The notes under the pieces were generated by a model. It did not search any database and was not told the DNA's origin. It saw only the letters and a list, made by a program, of their open reading frames with translations. From Clavibacter sp. VKM Ac-2873 (GTDB lineage Bacteria; Actinomycetota; Actinomycetes; Actinomycetales; Microbacteriaceae), in the NCBI RefSeq assembly GCF_015351075.1, contig NZ_JADKRS010000001.1:806001-870000 (forward strand): a stretch of 64,000 nucleotides of DNA, written 5' to 3'. Every line of letters begins with the position of its first letter. Positions within the stretch are counted from its first letter, which is position 1. Of this stretch, positions 16,667 through 28,055 are shown piece by piece. The position numbers and the translations under genes are program-made.

Positions 16667-18208
16667 TCAGTCGTGCGAGCTGGCGCGGCGCAGGCTCGTG
16701 AGCGAGATGACGATGGCGCCGACCATGAGCAGCGCGCCGATGATCGACGTCGTCACGACGCCGCCGTCGAACGCGCGGTGCGCCGAGTCGAGCAGCGCGG
16801 CGCCCACGTCGGCCGGCACGCGCTCCGCGACGGAGGCCGCTCCCCCGAGCGTCTCCCGGGCCGCGGACGCGTCCCCCTCCGAGAGGCCGGCGGGCACCAC
16901 GAGCCCCGTGCGGTAGCTGGCCGTCAGGATGCTCCCGAGCACGGCCGTGCCGAGCACCGCGCCCACCTCGTACGCCGTCTCGGACACCGCGGACGCCGCG
17001 CCCGCCTTCGCCGGCGGGACGGCCGCGATGATCAGGTCGTTGGAGATGGTCTGCGATGCGCCGATGCCCGCGCCGAGCAGGCAGAACGCGAAGACCAGGA
17101 GCCCGACCGAGGCGCCCTTCCCGGTGACCGCGAGGATCACGTAGGCGACCGCCGAGAACGCCAGCGCGATCGCGACCACGCGAGACGGCCGGGCGCGCGC
17201 CACGATCGGCACGATCACGAGCCCCGAGACGATGACCACGACGGATCCGGGGATCAGCGCGAAGCCGGCCGCCAGCGGATCCAGCCCCGCGACGAGCTGC
17301 AGGTGCTGCGTGACGAAGAAGAGGAAGCCGACGAGCGAGACGACGCTCAGCAGGTTGACGAGCACCGCGCCCGTGAAGACCGGCTCGCGGAAGAGCGCGA
17401 CGTCGAGCATCGGGTTCCGGGCGCGCGACATGCGGCGCACGAACAGGATCCCCGCGACCACGCCCACGACCGGCGCCGCGACGGCGAGCGGCGTCACGCC
17501 CTCGGTCGCGAACGTCTTGATCGCGTAGACGAGGGGCGCGACGGTCGCGAGCGACAGCAGGATGGCGACCCCGTCGATCGGGCCCGGCGCCGGGTCCTTC
17601 GACTCGGGCACGAGCAGGGGCGTGAGGATCACGAGCGGCAGCATCACCGGCACGGCGACCAGGAACACGGAGCCCCACCAGAAGTGCTCGAGCAGCACGC
17701 CGCCCACGAGCGGGCCGAGCGCGGACCCGCCGGAGAAGCCGGACGCCCAGATCGCGATCGCGAGGCGGCGCTGCTTCCGGTCGGTGAAGATCGACCGGAG
17801 GAGCGACAGCGTGGAGGGCATGAGCATCGCCCCGAAGAAGCCGAGGGCGGCGCGTGCGGCGATGAGCTGCGAGGCGTCGGTCGCGAAGGCGGCGAGGGCG
17901 GAGACGACGCCGAACCCGGCCGCGCCGATCATGAGGAGGCGCCGGCGTCCGTAGCGGTCGCCCATGTTGCCCATCGCGACGAGCAGCCCGGCGAGCACGA
18001 GCGGGTACGCGTCGATGACCCAGAGCTGGGCGGCGCCCGAGGGCTCGAGGTCGCGCGCGATGGACGGCATCGCGAAGCTCAGCACCGTGTTGTCGATGGA
18101 CACGAGGAGCACCGGGAGCATCAGCACCACGAGCGCGGCCCACTGGCGTCGCCCGGCGCGGCCGGTCGCGGCGGTCTCGGGGACGGATGCGGTGCGGGGC
18201 GTGGACAT
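16667..18208 (-). CDS. MFS drug exporter, DHA2 (EmrB/QacA) type
   Basis: A 513-residue protein with about 14 hydrophobic helices. It has the DHA2 motif C region ([19 protein letters not shown]), motif A ([13 protein letters not shown]) and [18 protein letters not shown] in helix 1. Such proteins export cationic drugs or dyes against H+. The ATG at 18208 follows a palindrome 66 bases upstream and a divergent TetR gene, so it is probably induced by its own substrate. Substrate unknown. Confidence 0.92.
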   Translation of the reverse strand: MSTPRTASVPETAATGRAGRRQWAALVVLMLPVLLVSIDNTVLSFAMPSIARDLEPSGAAQLWVIDAYPLVLAGLLVAMGNMGDRYGRRRLLMIGAAGFGVVSALAAFATDASQLIAARAALGFFGAMLMPSTLSLLRSIFTDRKQRRLAIAIWASGFSGGSALGPLVGGVLLEHFWWGSVFLVAVPVMLPLVILTPLLVPESKDPAPGPIDGVAILLSLATVAPLVYAIKTFATEGVTPLAVAAPVVGVVAGILFVRRMSRARNPMLDVALFREPVFTGAVLVNLLSVVSLVGFLFFVTQHLQLVAGLDPLAAGFALIPGSVVVIVSGLVIVPIVARARPSRVVAIALAFSAVAYVILAVTGKGASVGLLVFAFCLLGAGIGASQTISNDLIIAAVPPAKAGAASAVSETAYEVGAVLGTAVLGSILTASYRTGLVVPAGLSEGDASAARETLGGAASVAERVPADVGAALLDSAHRAFDGGVVTTSIIGALLMVGAIVISLTSLRRASSHD

Positions 18209-18273
18209 GACGGGCTTCCTGACGTCGGGAGGCGCGGGGCGCGCGGACGGGGCCGCGACGGCGACCGAGATCA

Positions 18274-18295
18274 CTGTACCGTCCGGTCGGTACAG
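18274..18295. promoter_or_regulatory. TetR operator between MFS exporter and TetR genes
   Basis: CTGTACCG and CGGTACAG form a perfect 8-bp inverted repeat around the spacer TCCGGT. The GTACCG...CGGTAC core is a common TetR-family operator form. It lies between the two divergent genes and 28 bases before the TetR ATG. Confidence 0.75.
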
Positions 18296-18322
18296 CGGGC
18301 AAGCCGGCGCTACGCTGGATCC

Positions 18323-18940
18323 ATGCCCGCGACACCGCCCGACGACCCCGCTCCCGCGCCCGACGCCGCTCCCGACCCGACCGCGTCCCCCGCCGGCACC
18401 GCGCGCGACCGCATCCTCGACGCCTTCGAGGAGCTGCTCGTGCAGCAGGGCGAACGCGGCACGACCCTCGAGGCCGTCGCCGCGGCGGCCGGCGTCTCCA
18501 AGGGCGGGCTGCTCTACCACTTCGGCGGCAAGGAGGCGCTCGTCGAGGGCCTGCTCGCCCGCATGGCGGCGCTCGCGCGCGAGGACGTCGAGCGCCTCCG
18601 GAAGGCCGAGCGCGGGCCCGTCGACCGGTGGATCCGCGGATCCCTGTCCACCGCCACGCCCTTCGACCGCGCCTACGTCGCGACCTCCCGCCTCGCGCAG
18701 GGCAACCACCCGCGCGCCCGCGACACCCTCACGCACCTCCAGGACGAGTGGGCCGCCGTCATCCTCGAGGCCGTGGGCGATCCGGCCGTCGCGCGGGCCG
18801 TGCTCCTCATCGGCGACGGGCTGTACTACAACAGCGCGCTGCAGCCGTGGCTGGGCGGATCCGCCCCCGCGGACGAGGCGCTCGACGAGCTCATCCGCGT
18901 GGTCGACGACCTGGTGCGCATCCGCTCCGCGCGCGGCTGA
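18323..18940 (+). CDS. TetR family regulator of the MFS exporter
   Basis: A 205-residue regulator. A Pro/Ala-rich leader of about 25 residues precedes the TetR helices ([20 protein letters not shown], then [20 protein letters not shown]). The C-terminal domain has the form of the TetR_C_6/13 groups ([28 protein letters not shown]). It is divergent from the exporter with a palindromic operator between, the standard local repressor layout. Confidence 0.88.
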   Translation: MPATPPDDPAPAPDAAPDPTASPAGTARDRILDAFEELLVQQGERGTTLEAVAAAAGVSKGGLLYHFGGKEALVEGLLARMAALAREDVERLRKAERGPVDRWIRGSLSTATPFDRAYVATSRLAQGNHPRARDTLTHLQDEWAAVILEAVGDPAVARAVLLIGDGLYYNSALQPWLGGSAPADEALDELIRVVDDLVRIRSARG

Positions 18941-18954
18941 CGCGCACGGACGCG

Positions 18955-18990
18955 CCGCGAGGGCGGCCGCCGCAGCAGCCGCCCTCGCGG
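18955..18990. terminator. bidirectional terminator between TetR gene and serA
   Basis: A perfect 13-bp stem, CCGCGAGGGCGGC with its complement, around a 10-base loop, between two convergent genes. Confidence 0.75.
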
Positions 18991-19009
18991 TGGATCCCTC
19001 GGACCGGCG

Positions 19010-20599
19010 TCAGTCGGCGATGTCGATCTCCCGCAGCGACGTGGCCTGGATCGCGCGGCGCACGTTCTCCAGGACGCCGTCCGGCACGGGCGAGTCGACG
19101 CTCAGGACGCTGAGCGCGCGCCCGCCGGCCTCCTGGCGGGCGATCTGCATGCCGGCGATGTTGACCTGCGCGTCGCCGAACTCCTTGCCGTAGACCGCGA
19201 CGATGCCGGGACGGTCCTCGTACTTCATGACGATGAGGTGGCGGCTGAACGGCACCTCGACGTCGTAGCCGTCGATCTCGACGAGCTTCTCGATCTGCTT
19301 GGTGCCCGTGAGCGTGCCCGAGACCGACACCTGCGTGCCGTCGGACAGGGCGCCGCGGATGCTGAGCACGTTGCGGTACTCCTCCGAGACGGCGTCCGTG
19401 ATGAGGCGCACCTCGAGCCCGCGCTGCTCGGCGAGCAGCGGCGCGTTGACGTAGGAGACGTTCTCGCTCACCACGTTCGTGAACACGCCCTTGAGCGCCG
19501 CGAGCTTGAGCACGCTGACGTCGAAGCCGGCGATCTCGCCGCGGACGACCACGTCGATGCTCGTGAGCGCCTCGTGGGCGAGACCCGAGAACACCTGGCC
19601 GAGCTTCTCCATCAGCGGGATGCCGGGGCGCACGTACGGGTCGATGACGCCGCCGGCGACGTTCACGGCGTCCGGGACGAGCTCGCCGCCGAGCGCGAGG
19701 CGCACGCTCTTCGCGACCGAGACACCGGCCTTCTCCTGGGCCTCGTCGGTGGAGGCGCCGAGGTGCGGCGTGACGATGATGTTGTCGAGCTCGAGCAGCG
19801 GGGATCCCGTGGGCGGCTCGCTCACGAACACGTCGAGGCCGGCGCCCGCGATGCGCTTCGACTTGAGCGCCGTGTAGAGCGCGTCCTCGTCGATGATGCC
19901 GCCGCGGCTGGCGTTCACGATGCGCAGGGACGGCTTGGCGAGCGCGAACTGCTCGGTGGAGATGAGGCCCGTGGTGTCGGGCGTCTTGGGGATGTGGATG
20001 GTGATGAAGTCGGAGGCCGCCATCAGCTCGTCGAGCGGGAGGAGCCGCACGCCGAGCTGCTGGGCGCGGGCGGGCGTGACGTAGGGGTCGTAGGCCACGA
20101 GCGTGGCGCCGAAGCCGGCGAGGCGCTGCGCCACGAGCGTGCCGATGCGGCCGAGGCCCACGATGCCGATGGTCTTCTCGTAGAGCTCCACGCCCGTGAA
20201 GGACGAGCGCTTCCAGAGGCCCTGCTTGAGCGACGCGCTGGCGTCCGGGATGAAGCGCGCGAGCGAGAGGATGTGGCCGATCGCGAGCTCGGCGGCCGAG
20301 ATGACGTTGGAGGTCGGCGCGTTCACGACCATGACGCCCGCGGTGGTCGCGGCCTTGATGTCGACGTTGTCGAGGCCCACGCCCGCGCGGGCGACGACCT
20401 GGAGGCGGGGGGCGGCGGCGATGGCCTCCGCGTCGATCCGGGTCGCGGACCGGACGAGCACGGCGTCCGCGTCCGCGAGGGCCGCGAGCAGCGCAGGGCG
20501 GTCGGTGCCGTCGACGGATCGGACGTCGAAGTCGGGCCCCAGGGCGTCGACGGTGGCGGGCGAGAGTTCTTCGGCGATGACGACGACGGGCTTGGTCAC
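19010..20599 (-). CDS. serA: D-3-phosphoglycerate dehydrogenase
   Basis: A 529-residue long-form (type I) enzyme, first step of serine synthesis from 3-phosphoglycerate, NAD-linked. Domains in order are the substrate/NAD domain with VVARAGVGLDNVDI, the NAD motif GIVGLGRIGTLVAQRL (about residues 147-162), NASRGGIIDE, the catalytic His in VTPHLGAST, then the intervening ASB domain and a C-terminal ACT domain (MKYEDRPGIVAVYGKEFG), which binds serine for feedback control in the Mycobacterium homologue. The GTG at 20599 opens on the first beta strand. Confidence 0.96.
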   Translation of the reverse strand: MTKPVVVIAEELSPATVDALGPDFDVRSVDGTDRPALLAALADADAVLVRSATRIDAEAIAAAPRLQVVARAGVGLDNVDIKAATTAGVMVVNAPTSNVISAAELAIGHILSLARFIPDASASLKQGLWKRSSFTGVELYEKTIGIVGLGRIGTLVAQRLAGFGATLVAYDPYVTPARAQQLGVRLLPLDELMAASDFITIHIPKTPDTTGLISTEQFALAKPSLRIVNASRGGIIDEDALYTALKSKRIAGAGLDVFVSEPPTGSPLLELDNIIVTPHLGASTDEAQEKAGVSVAKSVRLALGGELVPDAVNVAGGVIDPYVRPGIPLMEKLGQVFSGLAHEALTSIDVVVRGEIAGFDVSVLKLAALKGVFTNVVSENVSYVNAPLLAEQRGLEVRLITDAVSEEYRNVLSIRGALSDGTQVSVSGTLTGTKQIEKLVEIDGYDVEVPFSRHLIVMKYEDRPGIVAVYGKEFGDAQVNIAGMQIARQEAGGRALSVLSVDSPVPDGVLENVRRAIQATSLREIDIAD

Positions 20600-20661
20600 G
20601 TGCGGTCCTTCGGGCGGGGGCGGCTGGGACCCTCACATGCTAGTGGCCCCAGAATGGGGCG

Positions 20662-21063
20662 ATGGACGATGTGACATGGGCTGCGATCCAGCTCGCCGTG
20701 CGGATCCTGCTGGCCCTCGTCTTCGTCGGGATGGGCGTGAACCACTTCGCGCCGAAGGCCGCCCGGGTCATGGCGGAGATCATCCCGCCGTCGTTCCGGC
20801 GGCGCGGCGTCCCCTCCCCGCTGGTCCTCGTGCGGTTCACGGGGCTCTGCGAGATCGCGGGTGGGATCGGCCTCGTGGTGGAGCCGCTGCGGCTGGCCGC
20901 GGGCATCGCGCTGGCCGTCTTCCTGGTCGCGGTCTTCCCGGCCAACGCCTACGCGGCCCGGCATCCGGAGCGCTTCGGCCGCATCGCGAGCCCGCTGGTG
21001 CCGCGCCTGGTGGCGCAGGTGGTCCTGATCGCGCTCGTGCTGTTCGCCGGGTGGCCGCTCTAG
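20662..21063 (+). CDS. DoxX-like small membrane protein
   Basis: A 133-residue protein with four hydrophobic helices. The first helix contains ALVFVGMGVNHFAPKAARV and the second half FTGLCEIAGGIGLVVEP, the pattern of the DoxX/MauE-like family, whose members are linked to thiol or quinone redox in some bacteria. It is divergent from serA with a 62-base gap. Function not known. Confidence 0.8.
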   Translation: MDDVTWAAIQLAVRILLALVFVGMGVNHFAPKAARVMAEIIPPSFRRRGVPSPLVLVRFTGLCEIAGGIGLVVEPLRLAAGIALAVFLVAVFPANAYAARHPERFGRIASPLVPRLVAQVVLIALVLFAGWPL

Positions 21064-21113
21064 CCCTCCGACACCAGACAAGCGGCAGCAGGGCCAGACG
21101 AGCGGCAGCGGGG

Positions 21114-21479
21114 CTAGACGAGCGGCAGCAGGGCCGCGAGGCCGACCGTGAGCGCACTCGCCGCGGCGAGGCCCGCGAGCATGACGAGGACGCGCGCGGC
21201 GACCGGCCGCCCGCGCGTGGCGAGGGCCGCGACGACGAACGCGACGACGGGCACGAGGATCGCGCCGACGAGCGTCGCGAGGGTGCCGGGCCGGAGCGAG
21301 CCGCCGAACGCCGTGGCGATGTCGCGGAAGGCGGTGTACTGGTCCACGGCCTGCCAGACCAGGATGCCGTGGGCGAGCCCGCCGAGGATCCCGACGACCC
21401 AGCCGGCGCGCGTCGGCCGGCCGCGACCCGTCCGGGCGGGCGCCGCGACGGCGCTGACCGCGGGCTGCTCGGCGCTCAC
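21114..21479 (-). CDS. three-helix membrane protein, unknown function
   Basis: A 121-residue protein with a polar N-terminus (about 25 residues) and three hydrophobic helices starting at GWVVGILGGLAHGILVW. I do not recognise the family. The GTG start overlaps the stop of the upstream membrane protein by four bases, so both are made together. Just downstream (21076-21130) the phrase agacgagcggcagc recurs, partly inside the C-terminal codons, a short imperfect repeat. Confidence 0.68.
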   Translation of the reverse strand: MSAEQPAVSAVAAPARTGRGRPTRAGWVVGILGGLAHGILVWQAVDQYTAFRDIATAFGGSLRPGTLATLVGAILVPVVAFVVAALATRGRPVAARVLVMLAGLAAASALTVGLAALLPLV

Positions 21480-22009
21480 CTGGCCACCACCCAGGGCCAC
21501 GGGAAGAGGACGACGGCGCCGGCGGCGAGGACCAGCATGCGCCGGCCGACGCGCATCCCGCGGAGGGCGGCGACGACGGCGGCCAGCCACAGTGGCGGCG
21601 CCAGGACCGTGAGCGCCTCGGTCGCCTGCGCGACGACGACCTGGAACGCGGATCCGACGCTCGACGGGTTGTCGCGCACGACGAAGAACCAGGCGATGGC
21701 CTCGAGGACCGCGACGGCGCCGAAGAAGGCCAGGCCCACCACCTCGGGCGAGGCGTCGGGGACGGTGCCGTCGTCGTCGATCGCGCGGCCGGGCGATTCC
21801 TCGGATCCGGCGGTCGCGGTGGATCCGGACGCGGCGGCCCGGCGCGCGGCCGTGGCCCCGAGGGCCGACCCGCGGCCGCCCGCGGTCGAGGGGGCGGCGT
21901 CCGGGCGGCGCCGCGGCACCGCGCGCTGCGGCTCGGGCGAGCGGGCGAGCGTGGGATCCGCCTCCTCGCCGGCCCAGCTCAGGGCGTCGTCGTCGGGGGT
22001 GCGGGGCAT
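21476..22009 (-). CDS. membrane protein with long disordered N-terminus
   Basis: A 177-residue protein. Residues 1-85 are polar and low-complexity (Arg, Ala, Pro, Asp), then come three hydrophobic helices (beginning VVGLAFFGAVAVLEAIAWFFVV) of similar style to the next gene. The pair probably forms one membrane assembly or an old duplication. No family recognised. The ATG at 22009 is the first in frame after ilvC-proximal noncoding sequence. Confidence 0.68.
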   Translation of the reverse strand: MPRTPDDDALSWAGEEADPTLARSPEPQRAVPRRRPDAAPSTAGGRGSALGATAARRAAASGSTATAGSEESPGRAIDDDGTVPDASPEVVGLAFFGAVAVLEAIAWFFVVRDNPSSVGSAFQVVVAQATEALTVLAPPLWLAAVVAALRGMRVGRRMLVLAAGAVVLFPWPWVVAR

Positions 22010-22090
22010 CCCCCGATCGTACGTGCTCCGATCCGGGCACCCGCCGCACGCTCCCCGGCCCGGCCCGAGCCCGGTCCCGCCCCGGACGCA

Positions 22091-22125
22091 CGGACGCCCG
22101 GCCGCGCGAGGCGACCGGGCGTCCG
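22091..22125 (-). terminator. terminator after ilvC
   Basis: GGACGCCCGG (22092-22101) and CCGGGCGTCC (22115-22124) form a perfect 10-bp stem just beyond the ilvC stop on the minus strand. Confidence 0.7.
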
Positions 22126-22146
22126 GCGGTGCGGGCGGGGCGTCGG

Positions 22147-23172
<1,026 letters not shown>

Positions 23173-23335
23173 GTGATGGATCTCCTTGTTCTGTCGTCCC
23201 CGCGAGGAGCGAGGGGCGGTCGTGCCTGGCTGCCCCGCGCTCGGGCGGGGCGTGGTCGTGCGGCGGAACGTGCAGGGGCGGCGGGCCGATGCGCGAGGAG
23301 CCTAACGGCTGTCCCCACGGCCCGACGCGGCGTCG
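23173..23335 (-). other. noncoding gap between ilvN and ilvC
   Basis: The 163 bases hold no gene. On the minus strand there are GC-rich hairpin-forming stretches (CCCCGCCCGAGCGCGGGG) and, at the end, the ilvC ribosome-binding site. It could hold a separate ilvC promoter or an attenuator, but I see no leader peptide with runs of branched-chain codons. Confidence 0.4.
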
Positions 23336-23845
23336 CTAGGGGGTGCGGAAGACGCGGTCGGTGATCGACTTGGATCCGCGTCCCATGGCGAGGAGCCCGG
23401 ACTGGGCGAGCTCCTTGATGCCGAAGGGCTCCAGCACCCGGAGGAGGGCCTGGACCTTGCCCGAGTCGCCCGTGACCTCGATGATCAGCGCGTCGGTGGC
23501 CACGTCCACCACGCGGGCGCGGAAGAGGTTCACGGCCTCGAGCACCTGCGAGCGGGTGGTGTTGTCGACGCGGACCTTGACGAGCAGGTGCTCGCGCTCG
23601 ACGGCCTGGCCCGGGTCGAGCTCCACGATCTTGATGACGTTGATGAGCTTGTTGAGCTGCTTCGTCACCTGCTCGAGCGGCAGCGCCTCCACGTCCACGA
23701 CGACCGTGATGCGCGACAGCCCGTCGATCTCGCTCGCGCCGACCGCGAGCGACTCGATGTTGAAGCCCCGACGGGCGAAGAGTCCCGCGACGCGGGTGAG
23801 GAGGCCCGGCTTGTCCTCCACCAGGAGGCTCAGGATGTGGCTCAC
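23336..23845 (-). CDS. ilvN: acetolactate synthase small (regulatory) subunit
   Basis: A 169-residue subunit. An N-terminal ACT domain ([31 protein letters not shown]) binds valine for feedback control, and the C-terminal ALS_ss_C domain follows ([24 protein letters not shown]). It stimulates IlvB. The GTG start overlaps the ilvB stop by four bases (GTGA), which ties the two subunits in translation. Confidence 0.95.
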   Translation of the reverse strand: MSHILSLLVEDKPGLLTRVAGLFARRGFNIESLAVGASEIDGLSRITVVVDVEALPLEQVTKQLNKLINVIKIVELDPGQAVEREHLLVKVRVDNTTRSQVLEAVNLFRARVVDVATDALIIEVTGDSGKVQALLRVLEPFGIKELAQSGLLAMGRGSKSITDRVFRTP

Positions 23846-25677
23846 TTCTCGGTCCTCCCGGTCTCGGCGAGGTCGTCGTCCCAGTCGGGCGCGTGGTCGC
23901 GGGCGTACTGCACGGCGCTGTTGCTGAGGCCCTGCGGCACCATCGGCCAGACCATGGCGTCGCGGCTGACCACGAAGTCGATGACGACGGGGCGGTCGTT
24001 GGTGGCGAGCGCGAGCCGGATCGCGTCGTCCACCTCCTCCGGCTTCGTCACGCGGATCCCGAGGGCGCCGTACGCGTCCGCCATCTTCACGAAGTCGGGC
24101 ACCATGCGGGTGCCGCCGCCCGTGTTGAGGTCGGTGTTCGAGTAGCGGCCCTCGTAGAACAGGGTCTGCCACTGGCGCACCATGCCGAGGGAGGAGTTGT
24201 TGATGATCGCGACCTTGATGGGGATGTCGTTGATCGTGCAGGTGGCGAGCTCCTGGTTGGTCATCTGGAAGCAGCCGTCGCCGTCGATGGCCCACACGTG
24301 CCGGTCGGGCTGGGCCACCTTGGCGCCCATGGCGGCGGGCACCGAGTAGCCCATGGTGCCGGCGCCGCCGGAGTTGAGCCACGAGTTGGGGCGCTCGTAC
24401 TTGATGAACTGCGCGGCCCACATCTGGTGCTGGCCGACGCCCGAGGCGAACACGCCCTCGGGTCCCGTGATCTCGCCGATGCGCTGGATGACGTACTGCG
24501 GCGCGAGCTGGCCGTCCGCGGGCTCCGCGTAGCCGAGCGGGAACTCCTCGCGGAGCCCGTCGAGGTAGGTCCACCAGTCGGCGATGTCCTGCTCCACGGC
24601 GGACGCGGCCTTCGCCTCGCGGAACGCGACCACCAGGTCGGCGATGACGTCCTTCGCGTCGCCCACGATGGGGACGTCCGCGATGCGGATCTTGGAGATC
24701 TCGGCGGGGTCGACGTCGACGTGCACCACCTTGGCGTGCGGCGCGAACAGCGACGCCTTGCCGGTGACCCGGTCGTCGAAGCGCGCGCCGAGCGACACGA
24801 GCAGGTCGGACTCCTGCAGCGCGAGCACCGCGGGGACCGTGCCGTGCATCCCGGGCATGCCGAGCTGCTGCGGGTGGGAGTCGGGGAACGCGCCGCGCGC
24901 CATGAGCGTCGTGACGACGGGGGCGCCGACCGCCTCGGCGAGCGCCAGCAGCTCCTCGTGGGCCTTCGCGCGGATCACGCCGCCGCCCACGTACAGGACG
25001 GGCTTCTTCGCCTCGACCAGCAGCTGCGCGGCGGCCTGGATCTGCTTGCCGTGCGCCTTGACGACCGGCCGGTAGCCGGGCAGGTCGATCTTCGGCGGCC
25101 AGTGGAACGGCGCCTCGAGCTGCTGCGCGTCCTTCGTGATGTCCACGAGGACGGGACCCGGGCGGCCGGTGGAGGCGATGTGGTACGCCGACGCGATGGT
25201 GGACGGGATGTCCTCGGGCCGCGTGACCAGGAAGCTGTGCTTCGTGATGGGCATCGTGATGCCCACGATGTCGGCCTCCTGGAAGGCGTCGGTGCCCATC
25301 AGCGTGGAGAAGACCTGGCCGGTGATGGCGAGGAGCGGCACCGAGTCCATGTAGGCGTCCGCGATGGCCGTGACGAGGTTCGTGGCTCCGGGACCCGAGG
25401 TCGCGATGCAGACGCCGGTGCGTCCGCTCGAGGACGCGTAGCCCTCGGCGGCGTGGCCGGCGCCCTGCTCGTGGCGGACGAGGATGTGGCGCAGCTTCGT
25501 CGAGTCCATGAGCGGGTCGTACGTGGGGAGGATGGCGCCGCCGGGCAGGCCGAAGATGTCGTCGACCCCGAGGAGCTCGAGGGTGCGGACGACGGCCTCG
25601 GCGCCCGTGAGGATCTCGTCGCCCTGGTGGGCGTTCGGCGCCTGCGGCGTGGGGGGCGGGGTGGGCAGAGCTGGCAT
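23842..25677 (-). CDS. ilvB: acetolactate synthase large subunit
   Basis: A 611-residue thiamine diphosphate enzyme making acetolactate or acetohydroxybutyrate. The catalytic Glu lies in [16 protein letters not shown], the FAD region in ARFDDRVTG, and the ThDP motif in [15 protein letters not shown]...[12 protein letters not shown] chose the ATG at 25677. An ATG at 25725 overlaps the ilvD stop (ATGA), but the 16 codons between use rare A/T-ending codons unlike the rest of the gene, so they are probably untranslated. Confidence 0.95.
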   Translation of the reverse strand: MPALPTPPPTPQAPNAHQGDEILTGAEAVVRTLELLGVDDIFGLPGGAILPTYDPLMDSTKLRHILVRHEQGAGHAAEGYASSSGRTGVCIATSGPGATNLVTAIADAYMDSVPLLAITGQVFSTLMGTDAFQEADIVGITMPITKHSFLVTRPEDIPSTIASAYHIASTGRPGPVLVDITKDAQQLEAPFHWPPKIDLPGYRPVVKAHGKQIQAAAQLLVEAKKPVLYVGGGVIRAKAHEELLALAEAVGAPVVTTLMARGAFPDSHPQQLGMPGMHGTVPAVLALQESDLLVSLGARFDDRVTGKASLFAPHAKVVHVDVDPAEISKIRIADVPIVGDAKDVIADLVVAFREAKAASAVEQDIADWWTYLDGLREEFPLGYAEPADGQLAPQYVIQRIGEITGPEGVFASGVGQHQMWAAQFIKYERPNSWLNSGGAGTMGYSVPAAMGAKVAQPDRHVWAIDGDGCFQMTNQELATCTINDIPIKVAIINNSSLGMVRQWQTLFYEGRYSNTDLNTGGGTRMVPDFVKMADAYGALGIRVTKPEEVDDAIRLALATNDRPVVIDFVVSRDAMVWPMVPQGLSNSAVQYARDHAPDWDDDLAETGRTEK

Positions 25678-25721
25678 GGGTGCGCGATTCCTGGGAGAGG
25701 GTGCTGGAGGTGAGGAGGGGG

Positions 25722-27416
25722 TCATCCCGTGATCGCGCCCTCGGCGGCAGAGTGCACGAGCTTGGCGTACTTGGCGAGGACCCCGCGCGTGTAGCGCGGC
25801 GGGAGAGGTGCCCACCCCTCACGTCGGGCGGCGAGCTCGGCCTCGTCGACCAGTAGGTCGAGCGTGCGAGCGGCGATGTCGACACGGATCCGGTCTCCAT
25901 CGCGCACGAAGGCGACGGGACCTGCGTCCACCGCTTCGGGAGCCATGTGGCCGATGCACAGTCCGGTTGTGCCGCCTGAGAATCGACCGTCCGTCAAGAG
26001 TAGTACATCCTTGCCCAGGCCGGCGCCCTTGATGGCGCCCGTGATGGCGAGCATCTCGCGCATCCCGGGGCCGCCCTTGGGGCCCTCGTAGCGGATGACG
26101 ATGACGTCGCCCTTCGAGATGCGGCCCTCGGTGAGCGCGTCCATCGCGGCCCGCTCGCGCTCGAACACGCGGGCGGGACCCTCGAACACGTCGAGGTCGA
26201 AGCCGGCCGTCTTGACGACCGCGCCCTCGGGGGCGAGGGAGCCGTGCAGCACGCTGATGCCGCCCGTGGCGTGGATCGGGTCGTCGAGCGTGCGGATGAC
26301 CGTGCCGTCGAGCGCGGCGAGGTCCATCGACTCGAGGTTCTCGCGCATGGTGCGGCCGGTGACCGTCATGACGTCGCCGTGCAGGAGGCCCGCGTCGAGC
26401 AGGGCCTTCATGACCACGGGGACGCCGCCGACGCGGTCGACGTCGTTCATGACGAACCGGCCGAACGGCTTCAGGTCGCCGAGGTGCGGGACGCGGTCGG
26501 CGATGCGGTTGAAGTCGGACAGCTGGAGGTCGACCTCGGCCTCGCGCGCGATGGCGAGCAGGTGCAGGACCGCGTTGGTGGATCCGCCGAACGCCATGAC
26601 CACGGAGATGGCGTTCTCGAACGCCTCCTTCGTCATGATGTCGCGCGCGGTGATGCCCTTCGCGATGAGGTTGACGACGGCCTCGCCCGACCGGTGCGCG
26701 AAGTAGTCGCGGCGGCGGTCGGCGCTCGGCGGGGCGGCGGATCCGGGGAGGCTCATGCCGAGGGCCTCCGCGACGCTCGCCATGGTGTTGGCGGTGTACA
26801 TGCCGCCGCAGGCGCCCTCGCCCGGGCAGATGGCCTTCTCGATGCGGGTCAGGTCCTCCTGGCTCATCGTGCCGGCCTTGCACGCGCCGACCGCCTCGAA
26901 GGCGTCGATGATGGTGACCTCCTTCTCGGTGCCGTCCGAGAGCTTCACCCAGCCGGGGGCGATGGATCCCGCGTAGAGGAACACCGAGGAGAGGTCGAGG
27001 CGGGCCGCGGCCATGAGCATGCCGGGGAGCGACTTGTCGCAGCCGGCGAGGAGCACGGATCCGTCGAGGCGCTCGGCCATCATGACGGTCTCGACGCTGT
27101 CGGCGATGACCTCGCGCGAGACGAGGGAGAAGTGCATGCCCTCGTGGCCCATGGCGATGCCGTCGCTGACGGAGATGGTGCCGAACTGGAGCGGATAGCC
27201 GCCGCCGGCGTGCACGCCCTCCTTCGCGCCCTGCGCGAGGCGGTCGAGGCTGAGGTTGCAGGGGGTCACCTCGTTCCACGAGCTGGCGACGCCGATCTGG
27301 GGCTTGTCCCAGTCCTCGTCGCCCATCCCGACGGCGCGGAGCATGCCCCGCGAGGAGGTGGCCTCGATCCCGTCGGTGACGTCGCGGCTCCGGGGCTTCA
27401 TGTCGATCTCAGGCAT
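25722..27416 (-). CDS. ilvD: dihydroxy-acid dehydratase
   Basis: A 564-residue Fe-S dehydratase, penultimate step of valine and isoleucine synthesis. Cluster cysteines are seen in [17 protein letters not shown] and [14 protein letters not shown]; the late active-site segment is [14 protein letters not shown]. It heads the ilvD-ilvB-ilvN transcript. Codons from about 25800 to 26010 (the last quarter) use many A- and T-ending forms (GTA, CTA, TTG, CGA, TCA, ACA), unlike the rest of the gene, although the protein stays canonical. This hints at recombination with a homologue. Confidence 0.95.
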   Translation of the reverse strand: MPEIDMKPRSRDVTDGIEATSSRGMLRAVGMGDEDWDKPQIGVASSWNEVTPCNLSLDRLAQGAKEGVHAGGGYPLQFGTISVSDGIAMGHEGMHFSLVSREVIADSVETVMMAERLDGSVLLAGCDKSLPGMLMAAARLDLSSVFLYAGSIAPGWVKLSDGTEKEVTIIDAFEAVGACKAGTMSQEDLTRIEKAICPGEGACGGMYTANTMASVAEALGMSLPGSAAPPSADRRRDYFAHRSGEAVVNLIAKGITARDIMTKEAFENAISVVMAFGGSTNAVLHLLAIAREAEVDLQLSDFNRIADRVPHLGDLKPFGRFVMNDVDRVGGVPVVMKALLDAGLLHGDVMTVTGRTMRENLESMDLAALDGTVIRTLDDPIHATGGISVLHGSLAPEGAVVKTAGFDLDVFEGPARVFERERAAMDALTEGRISKGDVIVIRYEGPKGGPGMREMLAITGAIKGAGLGKDVLLLTDGRFSGGTTGLCIGHMAPEAVDAGPVAFVRDGDRIRVDIAARTLDLLVDEAELAARREGWAPLPPRYTRGVLAKYAKLVHSAAEGAITG

Positions 27417-27482
27417 GGCATGAGTTTATGTCCTGCCGTCGAGCAGTCCCGGCTCCCCTGGGGGCGGACGGCCGAGGACGGG

Positions 27483-28055
27483 TCAGCCGAAGCCCGGGGG
27501 CAGCCGGCCTGCGTCCGCGTCGCCGGCGCGACGGGGATCGGGCGGCGTCGCCGCGGCCGCCGTCGGCGCGTCGTCCCGGGGCCCCGCGCCGCCGGCGACG
27601 TGGCCGGCCTCCTCGGCGGCGATGTTCTCGGCGGATCCGACGGGGAGCGTCGACGCGTCCACCTCGTCGGCCGCGCGCAGCTCGTCGTGCGCCCGGTCGA
27701 TGGCCTCCTCGAGCTCGTCGACGAGGAGGTCCTCGCGCAGGAAGTGGCGGAGGCGGTAGCCCGCGCGGCCGACCATGTGCGCGGAGATGGGCGCCGTCAG
27801 CATCTGGAAGAGGAGCACGGGGACGAGCATCGCGACCGTGCTGAGGCTCTGCGACTGCAGGGCCAGCGCGAGGAGCACCAGGATCACGCCGAGGATCTGC
27901 GGCTTCGTGGCCGCGTGCATGCGGGCGAGCGGATCCGGGAAGCGGAGGAGGCCGACGCCCGCCGCGACCGAGAGCACGCCGCCCAGGATGAGGAGCACGA
28001 GGCTCACGACGTCGAGGGCGTCGGCCAGCGGGCCGGACGCGAGGACGTCGTTCAC
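27483..28055 (-). CDS. mnhG: Mrp Na+/H+ antiporter subunit G
   Basis: A 190-residue subunit with three hydrophobic helices in its first 90 residues, including the family core LGGVLSVAAGVGLLRFPDPLARMHAATKP. Typical MrpG proteins are about 100-125 residues; here about 90 extra C-terminal residues are acidic and low-complexity, a probable cytoplasmic tail. The GTG start overlaps the mnhF stop by four bases. It is the last gene of the operon. Confidence 0.92.
   Translation of the reverse strand: MNDVLASGPLADALDVVSLVLLILGGVLSVAAGVGLLRFPDPLARMHAATKPQILGVILVLLALALQSQSLSTVAMLVPVLLFQMLTAPISAHMVGRAGYRLRHFLREDLLVDELEEAIDRAHDELRAADEVDASTLPVGSAENIAAEEAGHVAGGAGPRDDAPTAAAATPPDPRRAGDADAGRLPPGFG

Noticed and set aside
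19238-20674. A 478-residue frame antisense to serA
   Set aside because: Repetitive Arg/Asp/Val/Glu composition, opposite a full-length serA with every motif.
25678-25725. Earlier ilvB start overlapping the ilvD stop
   Set aside because: The 16 codons have rare-codon use unlike ilvB; start at 25677 preferred, though overlap starts are common here so it is not excluded.
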